A DNA stretch of 48,727 bases from Brasilonema sp. UFV-L1 (GCF_012912105.1 NZ_QMEA01000068.1:1-48727); one strand, 5' to 3'; counted from the stretch's first letter, positions 38,478-46,978 are shown. Notes: a model not told the origin generated them from the letters alone. Made by a program: numbers and translations.

Positions 38478-38766
38478 AAGCACCTGTACCGTTTATAATT
38501 ACGTAATAGCCTAAAAAATAGTGTTTTATTAATTACTATAAAGAGTCTAAAGAAACTTTCGCTTCTGCTGTCACTTTCTTACACCACTTATTCGTGTATT
38601 AGTGGATTGTCCTCAGAGGTGCAAGATATGAGACAACGTACTGCTCTTGCACCTTTGCTAGAAGTTAAAGATGCTTCCTGTCGAAAAGTTTCTTTGTAGA
38701 AAAGATGGAGACAAAATCAAACCGCACTCAGATAAGAGAGAATTTTATAAAATAAACTGCGGTAGT
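38478..38766. other. Gap before the permease genes with a 10-bp inverted repeat
   Basis: AGGTGCAAGA (38617-38626) and TCTTGCACCT (38645-38654) form a perfect 10-bp stem with an 18-nt loop; no T tract follows, so this is a regulatory hairpin or a dispersed repeat. No gene is seen. Confidence 0.5.
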
Positions 38767-39729
38767 ATGACCAAATACTTCATCCATCGTTTACTGTCCT
38801 TTATTCCCACACTCATTGCTATCAGTATTGTTGTGTTCACTATCCTAGCGTTAGCACCAGGTGATCCGATGGGTGAGTTTGCCCTCAATCCCTCTATTAC
38901 AGCAGAAGTTCGAGAGAATATCAAAAGGTCATTTGGTTTAGATCAACCAATACACATCCGCTACATCAAGTGGTTTATGTCCTTTATCAAGGGAGACATG
39001 GGCTATTCTTTTACAAGTCGCAGCCCGGTGAATGCGTTAATTCTTCAACGTCTACCAACAACTTTATGGGTTGTTGGTTCTGCTTATGTTCTCGGTGCGC
39101 TGCTAGCTGTTCCTCTAGGAGTGATTTCCGCTCTCAAACGCAATTCAATTCTGGACACAATATTAACAACTATAGTATTTTTGGGATTCTCTTTACCGAC
39201 ATTCTTTACTGGGTTACTCTTTATTATTATCTTTAGCGTACAGTTAAAATGGCTACCTTTTATTTATAATAGCACTCTGCAAGTTACTGATTGGGAAAGT
39301 TTTATAGGGCAAATTAAACAGTCTATTATGCCTGTTTGTGTACTTACACTCTGGCAGACAGCTTTACTCATGCGCTTTGTCCGTTCAGAAGTTTTAGAAA
39401 AACTCCATCAAGACTATGTGCGTACTGCTTATGCTAAAGGATTGCCTACATTTGTCGTGATCAATCGTCACGTTTTGCGGAATGCATTAATTCCGGTGGT
39501 TACATTAGTAGCGTTAGATATCCCTAATATTTTCACAGGAGCTTTGGTGACAGAACAAGTTTTTCGCGTTCCTGGTATTGGGGCTTTATTAATTGAGTCT
39601 ATCTATCGCAATGATACACCAGTCGTGATGTCAATTACCTTTATCTATGCAATTTTGATTGTTATTTTTAATCTCGTTGCTGATATTCTCTATGCTTTAT
39701 TAGATCCTCGAGTCAAATACACGAAATAG
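38767..39729 (+). CDS. Dipeptide/oligopeptide ABC transporter permease, DppB type
   Basis: The 320-residue protein has six membrane segments and the DppB/OppB pattern: MTKYFIHRLLSFIPTLIAIS opening, FAPGDP-like LALAPGDPMGE, GLDQPIHIRY, the EAA loop near DYVRTAYAKGLP and VTEQVFRVPGIGALL. With its partner permease it would import peptides, nickel or similar solutes. ATG 38767 gives the family start; ATG 38671 would add 32 polar residues. No solute-binding protein or ATPase gene is adjacent, so those must lie elsewhere. Confidence 0.92.
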   Translation: MTKYFIHRLLSFIPTLIAISIVVFTILALAPGDPMGEFALNPSITAEVRENIKRSFGLDQPIHIRYIKWFMSFIKGDMGYSFTSRSPVNALILQRLPTTLWVVGSAYVLGALLAVPLGVISALKRNSILDTILTTIVFLGFSLPTFFTGLLFIIIFSVQLKWLPFIYNSTLQVTDWESFIGQIKQSIMPVCVLTLWQTALLMRFVRSEVLEKLHQDYVRTAYAKGLPTFVVINRHVLRNALIPVVTLVALDIPNIFTGALVTEQVFRVPGIGALLIESIYRNDTPVVMSITFIYAILIVIFNLVADILYALLDPRVKYTK

Positions 39730-39747
39730 TAGGAAAATGAATAAGTT

Positions 39748-40701
39748 ATGTTAAGGCGATCGCCAAACCAAACTCCAGAAGAACCGAAATTTTCGGTTTC
39801 TCCTGCAGCCGAAAATATGACTTTTGGGCAAAGAACGCTTGCACAAGAAACATGGCGCAAGTTTCGTCGCAACCGTCAGGCAGTGTTTGGTAGTGTGGTA
39901 CTACTGATAATAGTCTTAAGTGTTCTGTTTGGTCCATTAATATACACTACTCCTATCAACAAAATTGACTTTGCCCTATCTTCCCATCCGCCTAGTTTGG
40001 AACATCCGTTTGGTACCAACGATTTAGGTCAAGATATATTAGCCAGAGTCTTGTACGGCGGACGGATATCAATGGCAGTGGGAATTTTTTCGATGCTGGT
40101 TGCTATCTTCCTGGGTACGTTGATTGGCGCAATTTCTGGTTTTTATGGCGGTTTCCTCGATATGATATTGATGCGTTTAACCGACTTGTGTTTAGCTTTA
40201 CCGCAATTACCACTGTTGCTACTAGTGATATTTTTATTTCGTGATGCGATTAAGGCGATCGCAGGTCAAGAATTAGGTATATTTGTGTTAGTTGTCCTCA
40301 TCATTGGTGGACTCAATTGGATGAGTGTAGCGAGATTAGTCCGCTCTGGTTTTTTGACAGTACGAGAAATGGAATTTGTCACAGCTGCGCGTGCGCTTGG
40401 TGCGAGTTCCCAGCGACTGATTTGGCTTCACATTCTGCCAAATGTTATCAGTCCCGTGTTAGTTGCTGCTACTCTATCAATCAGTAATGCGATTATTACC
40501 GAATCCACCCTCAGTTTTTTTGGTCTTGGTTTTCCACCAGACGTACCAACTTGGGGTAGAATGCTTTATGATGGACAAAATTTTCTAGAATTTTCTCCTT
40601 ATATGGTTCTTTTCCCTGGTACGGCGATATTTCTCACAGTGCTCAGTATCAACTATATAGGTGATGGTTTAAGAGATGCTTTAGATCCGAGATTATCGTG
40701 A
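39748..40701 (+). CDS. Dipeptide/oligopeptide ABC transporter permease, DppC type
   Basis: The 317-residue protein is the second permease of the pair. It has an N-terminal cytoplasmic part (WRKFRRNRQAVFGSV), six membrane segments, HPFGTNDLGQDILARVLYGGRIS and the EAA loop with FVTAARALGASSQRLIWLHILPN, all DppC/OppC hallmarks. It starts 18 bp after the first permease gene, so both are cotranscribed. Its 3' end overlaps the end of the convergent GFA gene by 9 bp. Confidence 0.93.
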   Translation: MLRRSPNQTPEEPKFSVSPAAENMTFGQRTLAQETWRKFRRNRQAVFGSVVLLIIVLSVLFGPLIYTTPINKIDFALSSHPPSLEHPFGTNDLGQDILARVLYGGRISMAVGIFSMLVAIFLGTLIGAISGFYGGFLDMILMRLTDLCLALPQLPLLLLVIFLFRDAIKAIAGQELGIFVLVVLIIGGLNWMSVARLVRSGFLTVREMEFVTAARALGASSQRLIWLHILPNVISPVLVAATLSISNAIITESTLSFFGLGFPPDVPTWGRMLYDGQNFLEFSPYMVLFPGTAIFLTVLSINYIGDGLRDALDPRLS

Positions 40702-41151
40702 ATGTTGTTCTGCCCATTTCTCCCACAAAAGACTCACATCTGGTGGTTGTGCTTCGTAATTGAGCATCTGCTCTGAAATCATCACCCACGGTTGAGCGCT
40801 ACTTGTCCAAAGGTTACCCACAGGGCGTAACCAACTTGTGTCATCTAGCGTTCCAGCTTTGACATTGATGGTTTCTCGATGATAAGCCCGTTCATGAAAC
40901 AATCGTGTTCCGCACTCACCACAAAATAAGCAACTGACTTCACGCCCACTCTCGGCTTTACGCGTCCAAGCCTTCGTTTGTCCTTGGATAATGACAACAG
41001 CATCTCGTGGTACGGTAAGGGACATTCCAAAAGCGCTGGAAGACTGTTTCTGACATTCCTTACAATGACACAGATAAAAAGTCAATGGTTCAGCACGGAT
41101 TTCATAACGGATTTGTCCGCATTGACAGCCGCCGGTGTAGGTTGCACTCAC
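40693..41151 (-). CDS. GFA (CENP-V) family zinc protein
   Basis: This 152-residue protein has the zinc-binding cysteines of the GFA family: GGCQCGQIRY near residue 8, CHCKECQKQSSSAFG near 30, and CGECGTRLF near 77. Family members were first described as glutathione-dependent formaldehyde-activating enzymes, but most have no proven activity. The length and start (ATG 41151) are typical. It ends 9 bp inside the convergent permease gene. Confidence 0.9.
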   Translation of the reverse strand: MSATYTGGCQCGQIRYEIRAEPLTFYLCHCKECQKQSSSAFGMSLTVPRDAVVIIQGQTKAWTRKAESGREVSCLFCGECGTRLFHERAYHRETINVKAGTLDDTSWLRPVGNLWTSSAQPWVMISEQMLNYEAQPPDVSLLWEKWAEQHSR

Positions 41152-41312
41152 AGCTTTTCCTCTCCCTTTGCAATTTCGTGCTGTCTGATTTTACCGAAAG
41201 CTGCTCCAATCTTGAAGTTAAGAATTTTATCTGAAGATCTTTGAGTGCTCAACCCTGAGTGATGAACCATTTTCACTCGGTATCGAGTACTCACGACTAA
41301 AATTGTTTTGAG

Positions 41313-41396
41313 TGGGCAGGAGGAGAATCGAACTCCTATGACCGCAAGGTCGCCACATTTTGAGTGTGGTGCGTCTACCAGTTTCGCCACCCGCCC
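41313..41396 (-). tRNA. tRNA-Leu (CAA)
   Basis: An 84-nt class II tRNA read from the minus strand: acceptor GGGCGGG pairs with CCTGCCC (one G-T pair), the anticodon loop is CTCAAAA (CAA), and a variable arm GACCTTGCGGTC is present. CCA is not encoded. Its first 22 bases overlap the end of the M48 peptidase gene on the same strand. Confidence 0.95.
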
Positions 41397-42250
41397 TTGG
41401 GTGCAACTTCACTATTATACTCTATTTTATGATTTTGCAACAACTTTTGATATTCTTGGCTAGTTGCCCAACGATCAATTTCTCTTGCACGTAGAACTGG
41501 TACTGGGTGAGTTAACCCAGCTGTGCGAGCAACTTTGACCATTTCACCTAGTTCAGTCTTGCTAATATCATCATAAGCACGAGCTTGGGCGATAAAAGCA
41601 TCAAGATTCAGTTGCGGTGCTATGGTGGGTGAACCACCGGCAAGTTTCATCAAGACTGACATTACGACTTTGGGGTTTTGGGTTGCTAACAATGCTGCGC
41701 GATCGCATGTAAATTCAGCACAGCGTACCCATTCCAAAAGTTGCGCCTGGATTGCTTGGGCAAGAAATGCTCCAACAGTAGGCACGACTGCTGCAGCTAA
41801 TATCAATATATTTACTGGAGTTAAGTAAACACTGTGGTCACACTTGAGGTGTCCCAATTCATGAGCAATCACAGCCTGAATTTCTTCTTGTTGGAGCATA
41901 TCAATCAAGGAAGTATGCAGTACAACAAAAGGCTGTTTTCCCCGCATCGCAAAAGTGTAGGCATTGGGAGCTGGATGCTGCCTTACATAAAGCTGTGGGG
42001 GTTCCATATCCAGTATTTTGCAAGCTTCTAACAACGACTGATGGAGATGGGGTAGTTGTTTTTCACCGACAAGAACACTAGAAGCGATATTTTCTACATA
42101 AAAAACCTGCTCCGCCAATGGTCCCAAAAGATTCCGCACCATCATATCCAAACCAGGTATCTGCTTAAGTGCTTTGGTTGCTTCTAAATCTAGTGGATGA
42201 CGAAATGAATCTGCTTTGAGACCAATAAGTTGAGTGTTTTGCGGTAACAT
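41375..42250 (-). CDS. M48 family zinc metallopeptidase
   Basis: The 291-residue protein has the HELGH zinc motif (AVIAHELGHLKCDH) near residue 147, followed by a membrane segment (VNILILAAAVVPTVGAFLA) and the third ligand region EFTCDRAALLA, as in HtpX/Ste24-like M48 peptidases that clear damaged membrane proteins. ATG 42250 gives MLPQNTQLIGLKADSFRHPLDL; ATG 42316 would add 22 residues. The last seven codons (KGGWRNW) and the TAG stop lie inside the tRNA-Leu gene on the same strand, so a read-through transcript must be cut within the coding region to free the tRNA. Confidence 0.9.
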   Translation of the reverse strand: MLPQNTQLIGLKADSFRHPLDLEATKALKQIPGLDMMVRNLLGPLAEQVFYVENIASSVLVGEKQLPHLHQSLLEACKILDMEPPQLYVRQHPAPNAYTFAMRGKQPFVVLHTSLIDMLQQEEIQAVIAHELGHLKCDHSVYLTPVNILILAAAVVPTVGAFLAQAIQAQLLEWVRCAEFTCDRAALLATQNPKVVMSVLMKLAGGSPTIAPQLNLDAFIAQARAYDDISKTELGEMVKVARTAGLTHPVPVLRAREIDRWATSQEYQKLLQNHKIEYNSEVAPKGGWRNW

Positions 42251-42325
42251 GGCGAAAGCAAGCTGGGGAAATAAAAAATTTTTAAATTTAGGGCTGATCT
42301 TTATGAATAGCCCCACACAAACAGT

Positions 42326-42430
42326 TTAACGTACTCCCTTCGGCTTTAGCCAAGGGATTCTTAAAAGTTGTTCCACAGCAGGCTCAAGCCGTGCTGTTAG
42401 ACCTTTGTTCCTGTTTCTTAGACTCTTAAC
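42326..42430 (-). other. Possible remnant of an IS605/IS607-type TnpB C-terminus and right end
   Basis: Read on the minus strand, the last codons give SLRNRNKGLTARLEPAV and LLRIPWLKPKGVR before a stop, which resembles the C-terminal tail I recall for cyanobacterial TnpB proteins. The hairpin CCCTTGGCTAAAGCCGAAGGG overlaps the stop, as expected at the right end of such elements, where the guide RNA is also made. The rest of tnpB is missing. This is a weak match by recall. Confidence 0.35.
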
Positions 42431-42933
42431 TAGAGCAGCCGACTTATGACTTACTCCCCGCCAGACCCTCCGAGTATGCGCAAAGCGCACGCCCGGAGGG
42501 CTAACGCCAGTCGCCTGACGCCACATTCTTCAACGGGGGGAACCCCCGCACAGAAGTGGCACATGCGGGACTGCCGGGAAACCCTAGTCGAGCAGTGGCT
42601 CCCCTCCCGCAGCGCTGGTCTCACCGTCTCCGCAAGCATTTTAATTTTACATCTAAGAGGCGTCCCCCCTCGGATGGATCTAAAAAATCAGTTTATTTTG
42701 CCTTTTCCCCAGAAGCCAGTGTCGTTATCGGTTCTGGTGGTCATGCAAGCGGAAGGCACTCCTACAATGGTTTCGCGTTTTAACGCGCTATATCTATTAT
42801 GACACGATTATTCATACAAAAGTTCCAACAACAGAAACAAAGGGATAAATCCCTTTGAATCGGGTTTCATCCGACGCATTGCCCTGGCCAGTACTGCGGA
42901 CGGGTTTCCCGCCGCTCTTATCTGGCGTCCCCT

Positions 42934-43093
42934 AAAAAATTGGCAGCCCACCCCTATGGCGTTAGCCACGCTCCGCTATCGGGGAAATCAAAACCATAAG
43001 GTAAGAAGTCAAAATTAGGAATAGTTCTTTACTTTTGATTTTTGGCTTGATACTTTTGACTTCGAGCGCAGCGAAGTGGGCTGCCAATTTTTT
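42934..43093. mobile_element. 160-bp MITE-like element with 18-bp perfect inverted ends
   Basis: The ends AAAAAATTGGCAGCCCAC (42934-42951) and its exact complement (43076-43093) bound 160 bp that code for nothing. Inside are repeat words (GGCGTTAGCCACGCTCCGC) and an AT-rich stretch with AAGTCAAAA and TTTTGACTT. Its layout, an A run followed by a GC-rich word, parallels the element in queE, but the sequence differs. Confidence 0.75.
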
Positions 43094-43229
43094 TCGTGTA
43101 AGACCCCCGCCCCTCCCGCGCATGGTAGGGGTTCTCACCCTCTCACGTGCAGCCTGATAGCCGTAGCATAAAGAACAAGAAAGAAATTCTTCCTTGTCCT
43201 ATTGCTCTGGTGGTCTTTGGTATATCTGA

Positions 43230-44624
43230 CTACATAGAGATTGAGGCTTGAGAATCAGCGTTTTGGGGAGCAACTTCTGTATTTGTCTTTGCGACTGACA
43301 CCCGCTGGATTCTAGCTCCTAATTGCTGCAACTTTGAATCAAGTCTATCGTAGCCTCGATCTAAGTGTTGCAATCCCTGAATTATGGTTGTTCCATCTGC
43401 CGCAAGTCCTGCCAAAACTAATGCTGCTGATGCTCGCAAATCCGTACCTAGTACGGGTGCGCCTGATAATATAGGCACTCCCCGAATAAAGGCAACGTTA
43501 CCTTTAACACGAATATCTGCCCCCAGGCGATTTAACTCTGAGGCGTGGCGCAAACGATTCTCAAATACAGATTCATTAATGAGACTATCCCCTTCAGCTA
43601 GTGTCAGCAAAGCCATAAATGGCGCTTGCATATCTGTAGGAAAGCCTGGATGGGGCAAAGTTTCAATATCAGCTGCTCTAAGCGTTTCTGCGCTCAGAGT
43701 ACGTAAGCAGTTAGGAGCTTCCTCAATAATATCTACTCCAATTTCTTGCAGTTTGGCAATGATTGGTGTCAAATGCTCTGGTACTACAGGCGAAAGGGTC
43801 AGTTCTGAACGAGTAATTGCTGCTGCTATTAAAAATGTCCCTGCTTCTATGCGATCAGGAATAATGCTATACTCAGTAGAGTGTAACTGTGGAACACCAA
43901 CAATCGTAATTGTACTAGTTCCTGCCCCCTCTATCTTCGCTCCCATTGCAATACAGAAGTTTGCCAAATCAACGACTTCCGGCTCGCGTGCAGCATTTTC
44001 AATAATAGTTTCGCCATCCGCAAGAGTTGCCGCCATCATCAAAGTTTCTGTTGCTCCCACGCTGGGAGTATCCAAATATATCTTTGCTCCTTTTAATCGA
44101 CGATTGTTACCAGGAACATAAGCATTACAAATGCCATGCTCAATTTGCACTTCGGCTCCCATTGCTTGCAGTCCTCGGACATGCAAATCGACTGGTCTTG
44201 CGCCAATGGCACAGCCTCCCGGTAAAGGCATCTGTGCGACTCCCAATCGCGCCAGCATCGGACCAATAGCAAAGAAACTTGCTCTCAACTGTGTCACCAA
44301 TTCGTAAGGAGCCTTTGATGTTTTGATTTCTCTGGCATCAATATCCAATATCTCTCCTGTTTGCGTCAAGCGAACGCCTAAAGCAGATAATATCTGGCCC
44401 AACCGTGTGACGTCTGCCAATAACGGCACGTTACGGATGCGACATTCGCCTGAACAGAGCAAGGCTCCAGCCATGATAACCAATGCTGAATTTTTTGCCC
44501 CGCTAATTTTTACATGACCTTGCAAGCGATGCCCACCCCATATTTGCAAGACTGAGGAGTCTGCTATGGGGGAAGATTTAGCATCTGGTAAGCCGCTAGA
44601 AGGAATAATAAGCCTACCCTCCAA
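43230..44624 (-). CDS. murA: UDP-N-acetylglucosamine 1-carboxyvinyltransferase MurA
   Basis: MurA transfers enolpyruvate from PEP to UDP-GlcNAc, the first committed step of peptidoglycan synthesis. Motifs include [17 protein letters not shown], the fosfomycin-target cysteine in [16 protein letters not shown] (Cys138 from the TTG), [40 protein letters not shown] and [16 protein letters not shown]. The frame has no ATG at its 5' end. TTG 44624 is the most upstream start codon, but GGAGG (44622-44618) overlaps it. That GGAGG is ideally placed for an ATT codon at 44609-44607, which would give [12 protein letters not shown] as the second residue onward. The C-terminal tail after [11 protein letters not shown] is variable. 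Confidence 0.95.
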   Translation of the reverse strand: MEGRLIIPSSGLPDAKSSPIADSSVLQIWGGHRLQGHVKISGAKNSALVIMAGALLCSGECRIRNVPLLADVTRLGQILSALGVRLTQTGEILDIDAREIKTSKAPYELVTQLRASFFAIGPMLARLGVAQMPLPGGCAIGARPVDLHVRGLQAMGAEVQIEHGICNAYVPGNNRRLKGAKIYLDTPSVGATETLMMAATLADGETIIENAAREPEVVDLANFCIAMGAKIEGAGTSTITIVGVPQLHSTEYSIIPDRIEAGTFLIAAAITRSELTLSPVVPEHLTPIIAKLQEIGVDIIEEAPNCLRTLSAETLRAADIETLPHPGFPTDMQAPFMALLTLAEGDSLINESVFENRLRHASELNRLGADIRVKGNVAFIRGVPILSGAPVLGTDLRASAALVLAGLAADGTTIIQGLQHLDRGYDRLDSKLQQLGARIQRVSVAKTNTEVAPQNADSQASISM

Positions 44625-44830
44625 AAAAACTGTTTTCTACACGTTTGAGGTTGGTTTCGATTCTACACGATAGTTTTTCATTGTCTACATTATTATTTGT
44701 ACTAAATCTTAAATAGATAAATTTAATTTATGTTTTCCCTAACAGGAGATCACTCATATCACAAATCAAGACTTGACAAATCCAAAGAATTAAGGCAAAT
44801 TAATAGACGGTCAATAAAAAATAAAAATTT

Positions 44831-44912
44831 GCGGAACTGGCGGAATTGGCAGACGCGCTAGATTCAGGTTCTAGTGCCGAAAGGCTTCCGGGTTCAAGTC
44901 CCGGGTTCCGCA
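44831..44912 (+). tRNA. tRNA-Leu (CAG)
   Basis: An 82-nt class II tRNA: acceptor GCGGAAC pairs with GTTCCGC, the anticodon loop is TTCAGGT (CAG), and a variable arm is present. CCA is not encoded. About 300 bp without a gene follow before the next start. Confidence 0.95.
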
Positions 44913-45210
44913 TAGAAGTAGCAAGTAATGAGTAACGAGTGAAAAAATGTTTATTAGTAGCGTCCGACTGGCAGCGCACCACCCGTTATGAATCAAAGAA
45001 ACACCTTTTTTCCGTGATCCCCGTGTGTTTATTGAAAACGCCCTACAAGCAGCTGCAGCCAGCAACTATGAATGCAAGAAACAAGACAAATTCTCTTTGC
45101 TTGTGCTTTCTCCCCTCAGCAGCTACCTTGTTTCTTGCAAGACTAAACACTTAATTTGTGAATATTCAGTATATTCAGTAACCATTCATGACTTAGAACT
45201 CAGAACTTCA

Positions 45211-46020
45211 ATGCTAACAAGTTTACAAAATCCCCTCGTCAAGCAAATTCGCAAACTGCACTCCTCAAAAGAAAGGCATAAGCAGCAGTTGTTTTTACTG
45301 GAAGGGACACACCTTTTAGAAGAAGCTTGTGCGGCGAGTTACCCACTGGAAACAGTGTGTAGCACTCCAGAATGGCAAGACACCCATCCTTTACTATGGG
45401 AAAAAGTTTGTCATCTTTGTCAACGAGCAGAAATTGTTAGTGAGGACGTTTTAAAGGCGATCGCCACCACAGTGCAACCAGATGGCGTAGTTGCGACAGC
45501 AAAAAGAGGCGATCGCTTCGCTGCTGCGCTGCCTTGCGATCGCCTCGGGGAAGTCCTCTTTAGTGGTATCGTGCTCGCGTTAGAAACTGTACAAGATCCA
45601 GGTAACTTGGGTACAATAATTCGGACTGCTGCAGCTGCTGGGGCTTCTGGGTTGTGGCTGAGTGAAGATAGTGTGGATTTAGACAACCCAAAAGTGTTAC
45701 GTGCTTCGGCTGGACAGTGGTTTCACTTAGCAATGGCGGTGAGTCCCGATTTAAAAGCAACAATTCAGCAAAGTCAACAAGCACACATGCAAGTTGTTGC
45801 AACTTTACCTAATGCGACTTTGACTTATTGGGATGTAGACTGGCGCAAACCCAGTTTAATTTTATTGGGGAATGAAGGTGGTGGTTTGTCACCAGAATTG
45901 ACAGGGATAGCAGATTTACAAGTCAAAATTCCCTTAAGTCCAGGGGTAGAATCTTTAAACGTCGCAATTACCGCTGCTTTGATGTTGTACGAAGCGCAAA
46001 GACAGAAAAAATATGAATAA
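45211..46020 (+). CDS. TrmH/SpoU family RNA 2'-O-methyltransferase
   Basis: The protein of about 269 residues has an N-terminal RNA-binding substrate domain (MLTSLQNPLVKQIRKLHSS, FLLEGTHLLEEA) and a knotted SPOUT methyltransferase domain with ALETVQDPGNLGTIIRTA, LLGNEGGGLSP and IPLSPGVESLNVAIT, the three SpoU motifs. It methylates ribose 2'-OH in rRNA or tRNA; the target base is unknown. ATG 45211 gives the family start; an open frame from 45025 is extension only. Between the domains, codons for RGDRFAAALPCDRLGE derive from a 27-nt repeat between two GCGATCGC sites. Confidence 0.9.
   Translation: MLTSLQNPLVKQIRKLHSSKERHKQQLFLLEGTHLLEEACAASYPLETVCSTPEWQDTHPLLWEKVCHLCQRAEIVSEDVLKAIATTVQPDGVVATAKRGDRFAAALPCDRLGEVLFSGIVLALETVQDPGNLGTIIRTAAAAGASGLWLSEDSVDLDNPKVLRASAGQWFHLAMAVSPDLKATIQQSQQAHMQVVATLPNATLTYWDVDWRKPSLILLGNEGGGLSPELTGIADLQVKIPLSPGVESLNVAITAALMLYEAQRQKKYE
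45509..45543. repeat. 27-nt in-frame insert between two HIP1 sites
   Basis: GCGATCGC occurs at 45509-45516 and again at 45536-45543, exactly 27 nt apart, with TTCGCTGCTGCGCTGCC between. One site looks duplicated by insertion of a 27-nt unit, adding nine residues in frame. It is related to the 26-nt insert in the CHAT gene. Confidence 0.7.
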
Positions 46021-46097
46021 GAAATCATCCGACTTTGCAAACGTCACAAGCAATTGCTATTGCATCTAATAGTCAACTATCTCACAACCATTGATGG

Positions 46098-46502
46098 TTA
46101 TATTTGCAAGAATTTCTCTAGCAACATCTTAGGAATACCTCGAGGACGCATCGTTTTAGGATCTACCCATACCCATAGAGCTTCAGCAGTAACTAATAAA
46201 TCTTCTTGGTTTTGTTTACGAATTTCGTACTGTCGATAAGCACGAGTACCACGCATTTCTCTTAACCAAGTCATGATTTCTAAGGTGTCGCTTGCGACAG
46301 CTGGGTGCAAGTACTCAATTTCTACGCGTCTCATGACAAATACACCACCCAGTTCTCGGTAGACATCGAAAGTTAAGCCCAGATGTTCAGAGTGTTCAAT
46401 AGCCGCCTGTTCTAGATAGTTTTGGTAGACTGCATTGTTAACGTGTCCCAAAGCGTCCATTTCATAGTGCCGAACTCGTAATAGCGTCTTGAATATTTGC
46501 AT
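46098..46502 (-). CDS. Hotdog-fold acyl-CoA thioesterase (4HBT family)
   Basis: The 134-residue protein is a single hotdog domain of the 4-hydroxybenzoyl-CoA thioesterase family. The catalytic Asp lies in YEMDALGHVNNAVYQNYLEQA (residues 14-34, D16), the family signature; VEIEYLHPA and GTRAYRQYEI follow. It could be the 1,4-dihydroxy-2-naphthoyl-CoA thioesterase needed for phylloquinone or a general YbgC-type enzyme; sequence alone does not decide. ATG 46502 is the only start giving the family N-terminus. It is convergent with the methyltransferase gene. Confidence 0.87.
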   Translation of the reverse strand: MQIFKTLLRVRHYEMDALGHVNNAVYQNYLEQAAIEHSEHLGLTFDVYRELGGVFVMRRVEIEYLHPAVASDTLEIMTWLREMRGTRAYRQYEIRKQNQEDLLVTAEALWVWVDPKTMRPRGIPKMLLEKFLQI

Positions 46503-46840
46503 GATTAACAGTTAAATGAGAGGTTCTAAATTTCAAGCTGAAATAAGAGCAAATATTAAGATTTTTCTCAAACTTACAAAATTTGAGAATAGAAATGCTC
46601 ATGTGTGGGAGAATACGATTTATAGGTGAAAAATATATTTTTGTGATTTTTTTAAGCAAAAGAATGCACATACAGGTGTAAATTCGCATGTGCCCCATTT
46701 TTAGACTGAAATCTCAGTGATTTAATCTTTGGAAGTAAGAAATTCATTCTCTTATTTTCTAATAAGAAATTTAACATAACTGAGTTCAAGTTCTATGAGT
46801 GGTGTCTGGTATCAGCTTACCAAAAATCGGAGGGGATAAA
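46503..46840. other. 338-bp gap between divergent genes
   Basis: AT-rich DNA shared by the promoters of the thioesterase gene and the small membrane-peptide gene. No gene is seen. Confidence 0.45.
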
Positions 46841-46978
46841 ATGGCAGTGCGTAATAATTCTGTCACAAATTTGTGGCACAAATTACAACAAGATTCAGTG
46901 GGTTGGGGAGCTTTAATGTTGTGGATTGCTGGATTAGTTATGCTGTTGGTTATAATAACAGTGTTTTCTGGTGCCTAG
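46841..46978 (+). CDS. 45-residue single-pass membrane peptide
   Basis: This short frame has an excellent ribosome binding site, GGAGGGG (46829-46835), six bases before ATG. The product starts MAVRNNSVTNLWHK, then DSVGWGALMLW, and one membrane helix (about 22-43, LMLWIAGLVMLLVIITVFSG) ends the protein. It resembles no family I can name. The TAG stop lies inside the next frame, which begins with GTG at 46971, so the two overlap by 8 nt and are likely coupled. The strong ribosome binding site and overlap support a real gene, although it is short. Confidence 0.7.
   Translation: MAVRNNSVTNLWHKLQQDSVGWGALMLWIAGLVMLLVIITVFSGA

Larger units (their letters stand above)
42317..43229. other. Gene-free patch of repeats and transposon remnants
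   Basis: This stretch of about 900 bp contains no intact gene. From left to right it holds a possible TnpB C-terminal remnant (42326-42430), GC-rich palindromic repeats (CCCTCCGAGTATGCGCAAAG with its CGGAGGG partner, 42460-42500, and others to about 42680), a palindrome AAAGGGATAAATCCCTTT near 42839, and a 160-bp MITE-like element (42934-43093). Frames in this region are shadows of the repeats. Confidence 0.65.

Noticed and set aside
41148-41412. Short minus-strand frames starting MAKLVDAPHSKCG or similar
   Set aside because: The classic false translation of a tRNA-Leu gene read in the wrong frame.
42446-42802. Plus-strand frame of 118 codons in the repeat patch
   Set aside because: Composed of palindromic repeats, no ribosome binding site, overlaps other equally poor frames.
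43384-44269. Plus-strand frames of 245 and 80 codons
   Set aside because: Antisense to murA, which is unambiguous.
44800-45065. Minus-strand frames over tRNA-Leu(CAG)
   Set aside because: Wrong-strand translations of the tRNA and its flank.
45025-45210. N-terminal extension of the TrmH-family gene
   Set aside because: The family start is at 45211; the extension has no ribosome binding site and does not resemble the family.
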